Positions 1 to 7,682 of a DNA stretch of 64,000 nucleotides are shown one piece after another. A program made the translations under genes and the position numbers. The stretch spans positions 1 to 64,000 of the forward strand of contig NZ_VZRB01000013.1 of the NCBI RefSeq assembly GCF_008806595.1, given 5' to 3'. Numbering within the stretch: position 1 is the stretch's first letter; every line of letters starts with the position of its first letter. The notes beneath the pieces were generated by a model. It saw only the letters and a list, made by a program, of their open reading frames with translations, ran no database searches and was not told where the DNA came from. Origin of the DNA: Streptomyces luteolifulvus (GTDB lineage: Bacteria > Actinomycetota > Actinomycetes > Streptomycetales > Streptomycetaceae).

Positions 1-238
1 CGAACACCTTCAGCGTCCCCGAACGGCATCAGCCCACGTCAGGGCAGACAGAAGCATGTCCGGCGCGCGCCACGGCATTTACCACGCCCCCGGCGCGCAC
101 CGAAGGTGCGCTGAGTCGCTGACCTGAGAAAAGAGTGAGAGGCGGCTGAACACGGGGAAGCGAAGAGCCGTACTACACGGCATCCCCGGCAGCAAGGGGC
201 CGGAGGGGCCAGACGCGCCGCACCTGGAGGGTCGCCCG

Positions 239-637
239 TTGTTCAGCATCACCGTCCGCGATCACATCATGATCGCCCACAGCTTCCGCGGCGAGGTCTT
301 CGGACCCGCGCAGCGCCTGCACGGAGCAACGTTCCTGGTGGACGCCACCTTCCGGCGGGAGCAGCTGGACGACGACAACATCGTCGTCGACATCGGACTG
401 GCCACCCAGGAACTCGGTGCCGTCGTCGGCGAGCTGAACTACCGGAACCTCGACAACGAGCCCGACTTCGCCGGCATCAACACCTCCACCGAGTTCCTGG
501 CCAAGGTCATCGCCGACCGCCTCGCCGAACGCATCCACAAGGGCGCCCTCGGCGAGGGCGCCAGGGGCCTGGCCGGCATCACGGTCACGCTGCACGAGTC
601 GCACGTCGCCTGGGCGAGTTACGAGCGTGCGCTGTGA
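239..637 (+). CDS. 6-pyruvoyltetrahydropterin synthase-fold protein, catalytically degenerate
   Basis: A 132-residue T-fold protein of the PTPS/QueD family. It starts at TTG 239, with a GGAGG at 226-230 eight bases upstream. The family normally binds zinc through three His and uses a Cys/Asp/His triad. Here His14 and His28 are present, but the second His of the HGH motif is Ala30, the Cys before it is absent (Pro-Ala-Gln at 23-25), and the LDH motif reads LNY. The terminal Glu that anchors the pterin ring (in LHES) is kept. S. coelicolor SCO6650, whose structure was published, is a PTPS homologue without zinc or triad and without PTPS activity; this protein shows the same losses. The following gene starts inside its stop codon (GTGA), so the two are translationally coupled. 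Probable role: binding or converting a pterin- or pyrimidine-like intermediate, not making 6-pyruvoyltetrahydropterin. Confidence 0.85.
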   Translation: MFSITVRDHIMIAHSFRGEVFGPAQRLHGATFLVDATFRREQLDDDNIVVDIGLATQELGAVVGELNYRNLDNEPDFAGINTSTEFLAKVIADRLAERIHKGALGEGARGLAGITVTLHESHVAWASYERAL

Positions 638-1821
638 CCGATGTGACCCTGGAGAAAAGCGGTACGACACTGGGCTATGTGCCCGTGCAGCACTCCGCCC
701 TCAAGAACGCCGAGATCATCCCCATGGCCCTGCGCTCCGTGCACTTCGTCATGCCGGGCGGTGTCGACGACCCCGCCACGCCCAGCGGCGGCAATGCCTA
801 CGACCGGCGTGTGTGCCTGGACCTGCCCGGCTTCGGCTGGCAGGTCCACAAGCTCCCGATGGCGGGCGACTGGCCCCGGCCGGGCGAGGACGCCCGCGCG
901 GAACTCGCCCGTACGCTGCGTGAGCTGCCGGACGGCACGGCCGTCCTCCTCGACGGCCTGGTCGCCTGCGGTGTCCCCGAGATCGTCGTCCCCGAGGCGC
1001 AACGGCTGCGTCTGGCGGTCCTCGTGCATCTGCCGCTCGGCGACGAGACGGGACTCGAACCCGCCGTGGCCGCCGAACTGGACGCACGGGAACGCGCGGT
1101 GCTGCGGGCCGTGTCCGCCGTGATCGCCACCAGCGACTGGGCGGTGCGCCGCCTCGTCTCCCACCACGGCCTCGCCCCCGACCGGGTCCATGTCGCCGCT
1201 CCCGGCGCCGACATCGCGCCCCTCGCCTCCGGCACCGACGGTGTCTCCCGGCTGCTGTGCGTGGCCGCCGTGACCCCGCGCAAGGGCCAGCACCGGCTGG
1301 TGGAGGCGCTGGCCACGGTGCGGGACCTGCCGTGGAGCTGTGTCTGCGTCGGCGGACTCGGCCAGGACCCCGAGTACGTCGCCGGGCTGCGGGCCCTGAT
1401 CGGGAAGTACGGCCTTGAGGACCGTCTGCATCTGGCGGGCCCGCAGGCCGGCGCCCGGCTCGACGCCAGCTATGCCGCCGCCGACCTGATGGTCCTCACC
1501 TCGTACGCGGAGACGTACGGCATGGCGGTCACGGAGGCTCTCGCACGAGGCATCCCCGTGCTGGCCACCGATGTCGGCGGGCTCCCGGAGGCGCTCGGAC
1601 GCGCCCCCGACGGCGGTGTGCCCGGCATCCTCGTCCCGCCGGAGAACCCCGCCGCGCTCGCCGCCGAACTGCGCGGCTGGTTCGGCGAGGCGGACGTACG
1701 ACGCCGGCTGAAGGCGGCGGCCCGGAGCCGGCGGGCCGCCCTGGACGGCTGGGCCGCCACGGCCCGCAGCCTGGCCGGCGTACTGGGCCGGCTGCCCAGC
1801 GAACCCAGGAGGGCGGCATGA
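634..1821 (+). CDS. GT4-family glycosyltransferase
   Basis: A 395-residue retaining glycosyltransferase of the GT-B fold. The C-terminal half carries the GT4 EX7E signature (ETYGMAVTE, about residues 290-300) followed by a G-rich nucleotide-sugar binding stretch (DVGGLPEAL). The start is GTG 634, overlapping the stop of the PTPS-like gene, and its own stop overlaps the methyltransferase start (ATGA). In context it probably transfers a sugar onto the product of the GTP cyclohydrolase-like pathway encoded around it. The donor and acceptor cannot be read from sequence. Confidence 0.85.
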   Translation: MTDVTLEKSGTTLGYVPVQHSALKNAEIIPMALRSVHFVMPGGVDDPATPSGGNAYDRRVCLDLPGFGWQVHKLPMAGDWPRPGEDARAELARTLRELPDGTAVLLDGLVACGVPEIVVPEAQRLRLAVLVHLPLGDETGLEPAVAAELDARERAVLRAVSAVIATSDWAVRRLVSHHGLAPDRVHVAAPGADIAPLASGTDGVSRLLCVAAVTPRKGQHRLVEALATVRDLPWSCVCVGGLGQDPEYVAGLRALIGKYGLEDRLHLAGPQAGARLDASYAAADLMVLTSYAETYGMAVTEALARGIPVLATDVGGLPEALGRAPDGGVPGILVPPENPAALAAELRGWFGEADVRRRLKAAARSRRAALDGWAATARSLAGVLGRLPSEPRRAA

Positions 1822-2810
1822 AGAAGACGGCGACGACGCAGCACCCGGGGAAGATACCGACGCAGCCCGGACCCGAGGACGCCGCCGAGTCCGCGGACTC
1901 CGTGATAGCCGGCGCCGGGCCCACCGGCCGCCCCGGCGAGCGGGCCACCGTACGGCTGCGCGAGGACGGGCCGGACGACCAGCCCCGCTATGCGCCCGAG
2001 TGGCTTCAGCTGCGCGAGGGCGCGGACGCCGCCGCCCGGTCGGACGACCTGATCGACACGCTGCGCATCCGGCTGGCCAACCTCCCCGGCCGGGCCGACG
2101 GGCTGGTCGTGCACGACCTGGGCTGCGGTACCGGGTCGATGGGCCGCTGGCTCGCCCCGCGGCTGGACGGGGCCCAGCACTGGGTCCTGCACGACCGCGA
2201 CCCCTACCTGCTGCACTTCGCCGCGGTGGCCTCCCCGCGCTCGGCTGCCGACGGCAGCCGGGTCACCGTCGAAACGCGGCGCGGTGACGTCGCGCGGCTG
2301 ACCCCGGACGCCCTGGCCGGGACGTCGCTGGTGACGGCCTCCGCGCTGCTCGACGTCCTCACCCGCGAGGAGATCGACACCCTCGCCGAGGCCTGCACCG
2401 GCGCCGGCTGCACGGCCCTGCTCACGCTCTCGGTCGCCGGACGCGTGGAACTGACCCCGTCCGACCCGCTGGACGCGGAGATCGCCGAGGCGTTCAACGC
2501 CCACCAGCGGCGCGACGGGCTGCTCGGTCCGGACGCGGTCACCGTGGCGTGCGAGGCGTTCTCCGAGCGCGGTGCGACGGTACGGGTCAACCCGAGCCCC
2601 TGGCGGCTCGGCCCCGCGGAGTCGGCGCTGACGGCGCAGTGGCTGCGCGGCTGGGTCGGCGCGGCCGTGGAACAGCGTCCGGAGCTCGCGGAGCGCGCCG
2701 AGACCTATCTGCGCGAGCGCCTTGCCGCCTGCGAGGCAGGGGAGCTGCGTGTCGTGGTCCACCACAGCGACCTGCTGGCGCTTTCCCGGCCGACGGACGG
2801 GGCGTCATGA
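1818..2810 (+). CDS. class I SAM-dependent methyltransferase
   Basis: A 330-residue protein with a Rossmann-fold methyltransferase core. Motif I reads VHDLGCGTGSMG at about residues 95-106, with an acidic residue at the end of the next strand (LHDRDP). The first 60 residues are polar and probably disordered. It starts in an ATGA overlap with the glycosyltransferase and ends in an ATGA overlap with the membrane protein, so the four genes form one tight operon. Substrate unknown; it may methylate the pathway intermediate or its sugar. Confidence 0.8.
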   Translation: MKKTATTQHPGKIPTQPGPEDAAESADSVIAGAGPTGRPGERATVRLREDGPDDQPRYAPEWLQLREGADAAARSDDLIDTLRIRLANLPGRADGLVVHDLGCGTGSMGRWLAPRLDGAQHWVLHDRDPYLLHFAAVASPRSAADGSRVTVETRRGDVARLTPDALAGTSLVTASALLDVLTREEIDTLAEACTGAGCTALLTLSVAGRVELTPSDPLDAEIAEAFNAHQRRDGLLGPDAVTVACEAFSERGATVRVNPSPWRLGPAESALTAQWLRGWVGAAVEQRPELAERAETYLRERLAACEAGELRVVVHHSDLLALSRPTDGAS

Positions 2811-4174
2811 GCGTGGAGACGGTGCGGGCGTGGGTCCTGCCGCGGCCCGGCGCGGACTCGCGGGACAGGCGGACGGACTCGCGGGACGGGCGGACGGACT
2901 CCGGCACGGCGGTCGTACCGAGGCCTGCCCCGCCCGCCGACGCGCGCCGGTCGGCAGTACGTTCCGACACCGCCGTTTCCGGCGCCCGTATCGGGGTGAT
3001 CGTTTCTGCACCCCGGGCCGACGCCACCCAGGACGCACCCCGGACCCGCCGGATTCCGCGGGCCGTTCGCGCCCGAGTGAACCCGGGCGCCCTGCGTCTC
3101 GTTCTCACCCGTATGAACTCCCGTACCCTGCGCACCCACCTCGGCACCGCGGTCGGCGTCGCCATCCTCGCGGTGCTGCTCTGGCGGCTAGGTACCGGCG
3201 TGTTCCTGGACGGGCTGCGGCGGATCGACGGCGCGACCGTGCTGGCGGCGCTCGTCATCGGGCTCGTCACCACCGTGTTCAGCGCCTGGCGCTGGCAACT
3301 GGTGGCCCGCGGGCTGCGGATCCGGCTCCCGCTGGGCCCGGCCGTCGCCGACTACTACCGCGCCCTGTTCCTGAACGCGGCCCTGCCCGGCGGCGTCCTC
3401 GGTGACGTGCACCGGGCGGTGCGGCACGGGCAGAGCGCCGGTGACCTCGGCCGCGGCGTCCGCTCCGTCGTCCTCGAACGGGTCGCGGGGCAGGTCGCAC
3501 TGGCCCTCTTCGGCGCGGTGGTGCTGCTGACCATGCCGTCCCCGGTGCTCGACGAGGCCCGGCAGCTCGCCCCGCTCGTCGGCCTCGCCGCGCTGGGCGC
3601 CCTCGCGGTCGTCCTGGCCCTGCGGATGAACCGGGCCCCGTCCCGCCGTGGACGGGCCCTGCGCGCCACCCTCGCCGAGGCCCGCGAGGGACTGCTGTCC
3701 CGCCGCAACGGGCCGGGCGTCGCCGTGTCGTCCGCCGTCGTCCTGGCCGGGCACATCGGGATGTTCGTCCTCGCGGCCCGGATCGCCGGATCCGCCGCCT
3801 CGGTCGCCCTGCTGATCCCGCTGGCCGTGCTCGCCCTGCTCGCCATGGGACTGCCGCTGAACGTCGGCGGCTTCGGCCCCCGCGAGGGCGTCACCGCCTG
3901 GGCGTTCGGCGCCGCCGGCCTCGGCGCGAGCAGCGGGCTGGCCGTCGCCGTCGTGTACGGCGTGCTCAGCTTCGTGGCCGCCCTGCCGGGCGCCCTCGTA
4001 CTGGCCGCCCGCTGGTACACGGGCCTGCGCGCCGGCTACTCCCGCCCGGAACCGTCCCCCGAGGTGAGCAATGAGAAATACGCGCCGAAGGAATCCGTCA
4101 GGCTCGCCAGCAGTTCACTCCCTTTTTCCGCCGAACCCAGCGAGGGGCGGCCGATGACACCCGAATCGGTATAG
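2807..4174 (+). CDS. LPG synthase TM/flippase-like integral membrane protein (UPF0104 family)
   Basis: A 455-residue polytopic membrane protein. From about residue 105 it carries repeated hydrophobic helices typical of the lysylphosphatidylglycerol synthase transmembrane (UPF0104) family, including the GGVLGDVHRA and GGFGPREGVTAW segments. The first 100 residues are low-complexity and Arg/Asp-rich, with a 24-base direct repeat near 2852-2900. The family is usually about 320 residues, so the real start may be the internal Met at about codon 104 (near 3115). ATG 2807 is chosen because it overlaps the previous stop. Its last 139 bp overlap the 3' end of the convergent creatininase-family gene. 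Probable role: export or membrane handling of the cluster's product. Confidence 0.75.
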   Translation: MSVETVRAWVLPRPGADSRDRRTDSRDGRTDSGTAVVPRPAPPADARRSAVRSDTAVSGARIGVIVSAPRADATQDAPRTRRIPRAVRARVNPGALRLVLTRMNSRTLRTHLGTAVGVAILAVLLWRLGTGVFLDGLRRIDGATVLAALVIGLVTTVFSAWRWQLVARGLRIRLPLGPAVADYYRALFLNAALPGGVLGDVHRAVRHGQSAGDLGRGVRSVVLERVAGQVALALFGAVVLLTMPSPVLDEARQLAPLVGLAALGALAVVLALRMNRAPSRRGRALRATLAEAREGLLSRRNGPGVAVSSAVVLAGHIGMFVLAARIAGSAASVALLIPLAVLALLAMGLPLNVGGFGPREGVTAWAFGAAGLGASSGLAVAVVYGVLSFVAALPGALVLAARWYTGLRAGYSRPEPSPEVSNEKYAPKESVRLASSSLPFSAEPSEGRPMTPESV

Positions 4175-4806
4175 GCGGACATACCGAGGGAGAGCAGATG
4201 GCGCCGGTCGTCCGCGACGAAGTCGGAAGTCTCATGACCCGGTCGGATCAATTCGGGATGGGTGTGCAGAAGGATGGAGGTCTCAATTTCCCCCGCGTGC
4301 ATGTCGCTGAGCAGAGAGGTGGCCACTCCCGCCCGCTCGCGTGCCGCTTCCCAGTCCTCCACGGCCGGGAAGAGTGCCATGCGCTCGCCGCGGGCGGAGG
4401 ATTCCTGAACGACATTGCCCAGTACGTAGTTTCCGCCGTGCCCGTTGACGACCACCAGGCAGTCGACGCCGGAGCGGCGGAGCGAAGCCGCTATGTCCCG
4501 TACCACCGCGTGAAGGGTCACTGAGGAGATGCTGACGGTCCCCGGCCAGGCCGCGTGCTCGTGCGAGCAGGAGACCGTCACCGGAGGGAGGAGGTGCACC
4601 GGGTACGCCGCGGCGATCTCCCGGGCGATGGCACAGGCGACGAGCGTGTCCGTCGCCAGGGGAAGGTACGGGCCGTGCTGCTCGAAGCTCCCCACGGGCA
4701 GTACGGCGACCTGCCGGGCGAGGCCGGCCCCCCGCGCCCGTACGTCTTCCGTGGTGTCCGCCGGCAACGTACCGTGTGCCGCCGACCGCATTGGTGAACC
4801 ACTCAT
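4036..4806 (-). CDS. creatininase-family amidohydrolase, possible FAPy deformylase
   Basis: A 256-residue protein with all the metal-binding motifs of the creatininase family: FEQHG (Glu42, His44), ATD (Asp53), PGT, NGHGGN (His123) and HAGEIETS (Glu175). Family members include creatininase, mycofactocin MftE and the archaeal riboflavin-pathway enzyme ArfB, which removes the formyl group from FAPy. It lies divergent from a cyclohydrolase homologue predicted to make FAPy, so an ArfB-like deformylase role is the best inference. It is the only minus-strand gene in the cluster. Its 5' end is 38 bp from the cyclohydrolase start, so the two may share a promoter region. Its 3' end overlaps the flippase-like gene. 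Confidence 0.8.
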   Translation of the reverse strand: MSGSPMRSAAHGTLPADTTEDVRARGAGLARQVAVLPVGSFEQHGPYLPLATDTLVACAIAREIAAAYPVHLLPPVTVSCSHEHAAWPGTVSISSVTLHAVVRDIAASLRRSGVDCLVVVNGHGGNYVLGNVVQESSARGERMALFPAVEDWEAARERAGVATSLLSDMHAGEIETSILLHTHPELIRPGHETSDFVADDRRHLLSLGMSAYTDSGVIGRPSLGSAEKGSELLASLTDSFGAYFSLLTSGDGSGRE

Positions 4807-4844
4807 TTCTTCACGGCCTTTCGTCTCTGCTTAGGAACCAGATC

Positions 4845-5504
4845 ATGACAGAAAAAATCGGTGTACTCGGCAAGAAGTCACCACAGCGGACGGGCGTCGA
4901 GCGCGTGGTGAATGCCCCGCTGCCCACCGTGTACGGGAAATTCCAGGCGGTCGGTTACCTGGACCACGACCGCGGTGACGAGCAAGTGGCCCTGGTCTAC
5001 GGTGACATCGCTTCCGACGACGTCCTCACCCGGCTGCATTCCGAGTGCCTGACCGGTGACGCGTTCGGCTCCCAGCACTGCGAGTGCGGCGACCAGCTCG
5101 CCGCCGCACTGCGTGCGGTCGTCGCCGAAGGCAGCGGCATCGTCGTCTACTTGCGGGGCCACGAGGGCCGCGGTATCGGTCTGCTCGCCAAGCTGCGGGC
5201 GATGGCCCTGCAGGCGGAGGGGCTGGACACCGTGGAGGCGAACCTCGCGCTCGGCCTGCCGGTCGACTCCCGCGACTACGGCGTCGCCGCCGGAATGCTG
5301 AGCGATCTGGGCGTGCGGTCGGTTCGCCTGATGTCGAACAACCCGCGCAAGCGGGAGGCGTTGACACGGCACGGCATCCGGGTCGCCGAGACGGTGCCGC
5401 TGCTGATCCCGCCGTGCGAGAACAACATCACCTACCTGCGCACCAAGCGGGAGCGGCTCGACCACCACCTGCCCCATCTGGACGCCGTGGCGCACTGGTC
5501 CTGA
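4845..5504 (+). CDS. GTP cyclohydrolase II homologue with Met120 (predicted FAPy-forming)
   Basis: A 219-residue stand-alone GCH II without the DHBP synthase domain of housekeeping RibBA. Zinc ligands Cys68, Cys79 and Cys81 and the RGHEGRGIG motif are present. The conserved Tyr of LRAYALQ (E. coli RibA Tyr105) is Met120 (LRAMALQ). In S. coelicolor SCO6655, Met at this same position makes the enzyme stop at 2-amino-5-formylamino-6-ribosylamino-4(3H)-pyrimidinone 5'-phosphate (FAPy) instead of losing formate. ATG 4845 is preceded by AGGA, and this start puts the Met exactly at 120. It is therefore probably the first enzyme of a specialised pathway rather than a riboflavin gene. Confidence 0.85.
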   Translation: MTEKIGVLGKKSPQRTGVERVVNAPLPTVYGKFQAVGYLDHDRGDEQVALVYGDIASDDVLTRLHSECLTGDAFGSQHCECGDQLAAALRAVVAEGSGIVVYLRGHEGRGIGLLAKLRAMALQAEGLDTVEANLALGLPVDSRDYGVAAGMLSDLGVRSVRLMSNNPRKREALTRHGIRVAETVPLLIPPCENNITYLRTKRERLDHHLPHLDAVAHWS

Positions 5505-5520
5505 ACGCGGGGCCCGCAGA

Positions 5521-5546
5521 GCGCCGGCCGCATCCCCGGCCGGCGC
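5521..5546. terminator. bidirectional hairpin between convergent genes
   Basis: A perfect 10-bp inverted repeat (gcgccggccg / cggccggcgc) with a 6-nt loop (catccc). It lies 16 bp after the cyclohydrolase stop and before the 3' end of the convergent serine hydrolase. There is no T-run, as is usual for Streptomyces terminators. Confidence 0.65.
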
Positions 5547-5616
5547 CCCGCGCCCGGAGGACGACCGCGTACGGCAAAGACGCGGCTCCGCGAACTCGCC
5601 GTCCCGGAGGCGGCCT

Positions 5617-6846
5617 TCAGGCCGTGACCGCCTCGTGGACCAGCCGCTTGAGTTCCGGAAAGACCGTGTGCGAGCCCTTCGGCCGGACCTGGGTCATGAA
5701 CTGCACGGTCAGGTCGCGGCCGGGGTCGACCCAGAAGGTCGTCGTCGCCACTCCGCTCCAGCCGTAGGTGCCGAGGCCGGCGGGGGCCGCCGTACGGTCC
5801 GGGTCGATCACCACGGACACGCCGAGACCGAAGCCGACGCCGTCGTTGCCGGGCTCGTCATGGGCGGGCCGGCTGCCGAAGGCGCGCAGGTCGACGCCAC
5901 CGGGGAGGTGGTTGCGCGTCATCAGATCCACGGTCTCGGGGGCGAGCAGGCGCAGGCCGTCGAGTTCGCCGCGGCGGCGCAGCAGCTCCATGAAGCGGTG
6001 CATGTCGTGGGCGGAGGCCACCATGCCGCCGCTGCCGGACAGGAAGCGGGGGCGGCCCCGAAGCGGGAGCCCCGGGATCGGCTCGATGCCGCCGCCCTCG
6101 GACTCGCCGTACAACTCGGCGAGCCGGTCCGCCTGTTCGGGCATGACGCAGAACCCGGCGTCGGTCATCCCGAGCGGGCCGAAGATCCGCTCGGCGCAGA
6201 ACGTGTCGAGCGGCTGTCCCGACACCACCTCGACGACCCGGCCGAGGACATTGGTGGCGACGGAGTAGTTCCACTGCGTGCCCGGCTCGAACTGCAGCGG
6301 CAGGCTCGCGTACACCTCGACCGTCCCAGCCAGGTCCGAGCCCGGCAGCACCGCCGACTGCAGACCGGCCCTGCGGTACAGCGCGTCCACGGGGTGGGTG
6401 TGGTAGAAGGCGAAGGTCAGGCCCGCGGTGTGGGTCATCAGATGACGGATGCGCAGGGGCCCGTCGGCCGGGCGGGTCCTGACCTCGGCGCCGGAGCCGC
6501 CGAGGTAGACCCTAGGGTCGGCGAAGGCCGGGAGGTGACGGTCGAGCGGGTCGTCCAGGGAGAGCAGGCCCTCCTCGACCAGCAGCAGTGCGGCGACCGA
6601 GGTGACCGGCTTGGTCATGGAGTAGATCCGCCACAGCGTGCCGGCCTCGACGGGCAGTCCGGCCGCGATGTCCCGGTGGCCGTACACCGTGAGATGGGCG
6701 ACGCGCCCTCCGCGGGAGACGGCCACCAGGAAACCGGGCAGACGTCCTTCGTCGACGTAGCGGGCGAAGTGCCGGTCGAGCCGTTCCAGCGCCTTCGCGT
6801 CCAGCCCGGCCTCGGCCGGATCGGCCTCTTGTCGCAGCGGTGCCAT
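5617..6846 (-). CDS. serine hydrolase, class C beta-lactamase/EstB-like
   Basis: A 409-residue penicillin-binding-protein-fold hydrolase. The nucleophile motif SMTK (SxxK) lies near residue 75, the second motif YSV replaces the classical YxN, and a WSG motif stands near the C terminus in place of KTG. This pattern fits EstB-type esterases and D-aminopeptidase-like enzymes more than true beta-lactamases. There is no signal peptide, so it is probably cytoplasmic. ATG 6846 is chosen over upstream starts because GGAGGAG precedes it at good spacing. It is monocistronic and converges on the cyclohydrolase gene across a shared hairpin. Substrate unknown. Confidence 0.85.
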   Translation of the reverse strand: MAPLRQEADPAEAGLDAKALERLDRHFARYVDEGRLPGFLVAVSRGGRVAHLTVYGHRDIAAGLPVEAGTLWRIYSMTKPVTSVAALLLVEEGLLSLDDPLDRHLPAFADPRVYLGGSGAEVRTRPADGPLRIRHLMTHTAGLTFAFYHTHPVDALYRRAGLQSAVLPGSDLAGTVEVYASLPLQFEPGTQWNYSVATNVLGRVVEVVSGQPLDTFCAERIFGPLGMTDAGFCVMPEQADRLAELYGESEGGGIEPIPGLPLRGRPRFLSGSGGMVASAHDMHRFMELLRRRGELDGLRLLAPETVDLMTRNHLPGGVDLRAFGSRPAHDEPGNDGVGFGLGVSVVIDPDRTAAPAGLGTYGWSGVATTTFWVDPGRDLTVQFMTQVRPKGSHTVFPELKRLVHEAVTA

Positions 6847-7030
6847 CGCTCTCCTCCGGGTGCGTATGCCGGGGCTCGCTCCGGCCTGCCCCGCCGGAAC
6901 GCCCCTTGACCTCATCGTGGCGCAGGAACACGGGAACGGTCCCTCGGATGCCCGTGATCATCGCCTCACGACGGTGCCCCCGGCGTGTCCCTCGGGGAAT
7001 GCGGTGCCCGGCCGGGCAGGTTGACCAGGT

Positions 7031-7480
7031 ATGACCCAGGACGCACTGCTCGCACTGCTCGCCGAAAGCCGTGGTGGGGTGCTGGTCACCCTCAAGCGGG
7101 ACGGCCGGCCCCAGCTGTCGAACGTCAGCCACCACTACTACCCGGACGAGCGGATCGTACGGATCTCGGTCACGGACGACCGGGCCAAGACCCGCAATCT
7201 GCGCCGGGACCCCCGGGCGTCGTATCACGTGACCAGCTCCGACCGGTGGGCCTGGACGGTCGCCGAAGGCACGGCCGACCTCTCGCCCGTGGCGAAGGAC
7301 CCGCACGACGAGACGGTCGAGGAGCTTGTCCGTCTGTACCGCGACGTGGTGGGCGAGCACCCCGACTGGGACGACTTCCGTGCCGCGATGGTCCGGGACC
7401 GGCGGCTGGTGCTGCGGCTGAAGGTGGAACGGGCGTACGGGATTCCCAGGGCGATTCCCCGAGCGGCCGGTCGAGGCTGA
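7031..7480 (+). CDS. PPOX-class F420/FMN-dependent split-barrel enzyme
   Basis: A 149-residue protein of the pyridoxamine 5'-phosphate oxidase-like split-barrel fold, subfamily with predicted F420 binding. Typical features are the N-terminal GGVLVTLKRDGRPQLSNV strand pair, the KTRNLRRDPR cofactor loop (about residues 57-66) and a C-terminal LVLRLKVERAYG strand. Actinobacteria use these small enzymes to reduce unsaturated substrates or quinones with F420H2. It stands alone and is convergent with the next gene. The ligand is uncertain. Confidence 0.8.
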   Translation: MTQDALLALLAESRGGVLVTLKRDGRPQLSNVSHHYYPDERIVRISVTDDRAKTRNLRRDPRASYHVTSSDRWAWTVAEGTADLSPVAKDPHDETVEELVRLYRDVVGEHPDWDDFRAAMVRDRRLVLRLKVERAYGIPRAIPRAAGRG

Positions 7481-7682
7481 GCCTCCGATGTGCGCTGCGT
7501 ACCGCGCGCCCCGGCCGTCCCTGAAACCGGCCGGAGCGCGCGGAGGCCTGTGGGGTCCAGCGCCGTCCGTTCCGCTCGTTCGCGCTGATCTTCATACTGG
7601 TGAACGCCGTCTGTCAACAGCGCCTCACACCCAGTGACGTCCTGGAGCACGGCGGCAAGCGGTGCGGCGCGCAGCGCACGGC

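Noticed and set aside
239..5504. Deazapurine (toyocamycin/queuosine-like) or mycofactocin cluster
   Set aside because: A PTPS homologue and a creatininase-family gene suggested these, but there is no QueE-type or MftC-type radical SAM enzyme, no GTP cyclohydrolase I, and no precursor peptide gene.
5635..6909. A 424-codon open frame on the plus strand opposite the serine hydrolase
   Set aside because: It is antisense to a well-supported gene, contains no family motif, and is typical of the long spurious frames produced by high GC at third positions.
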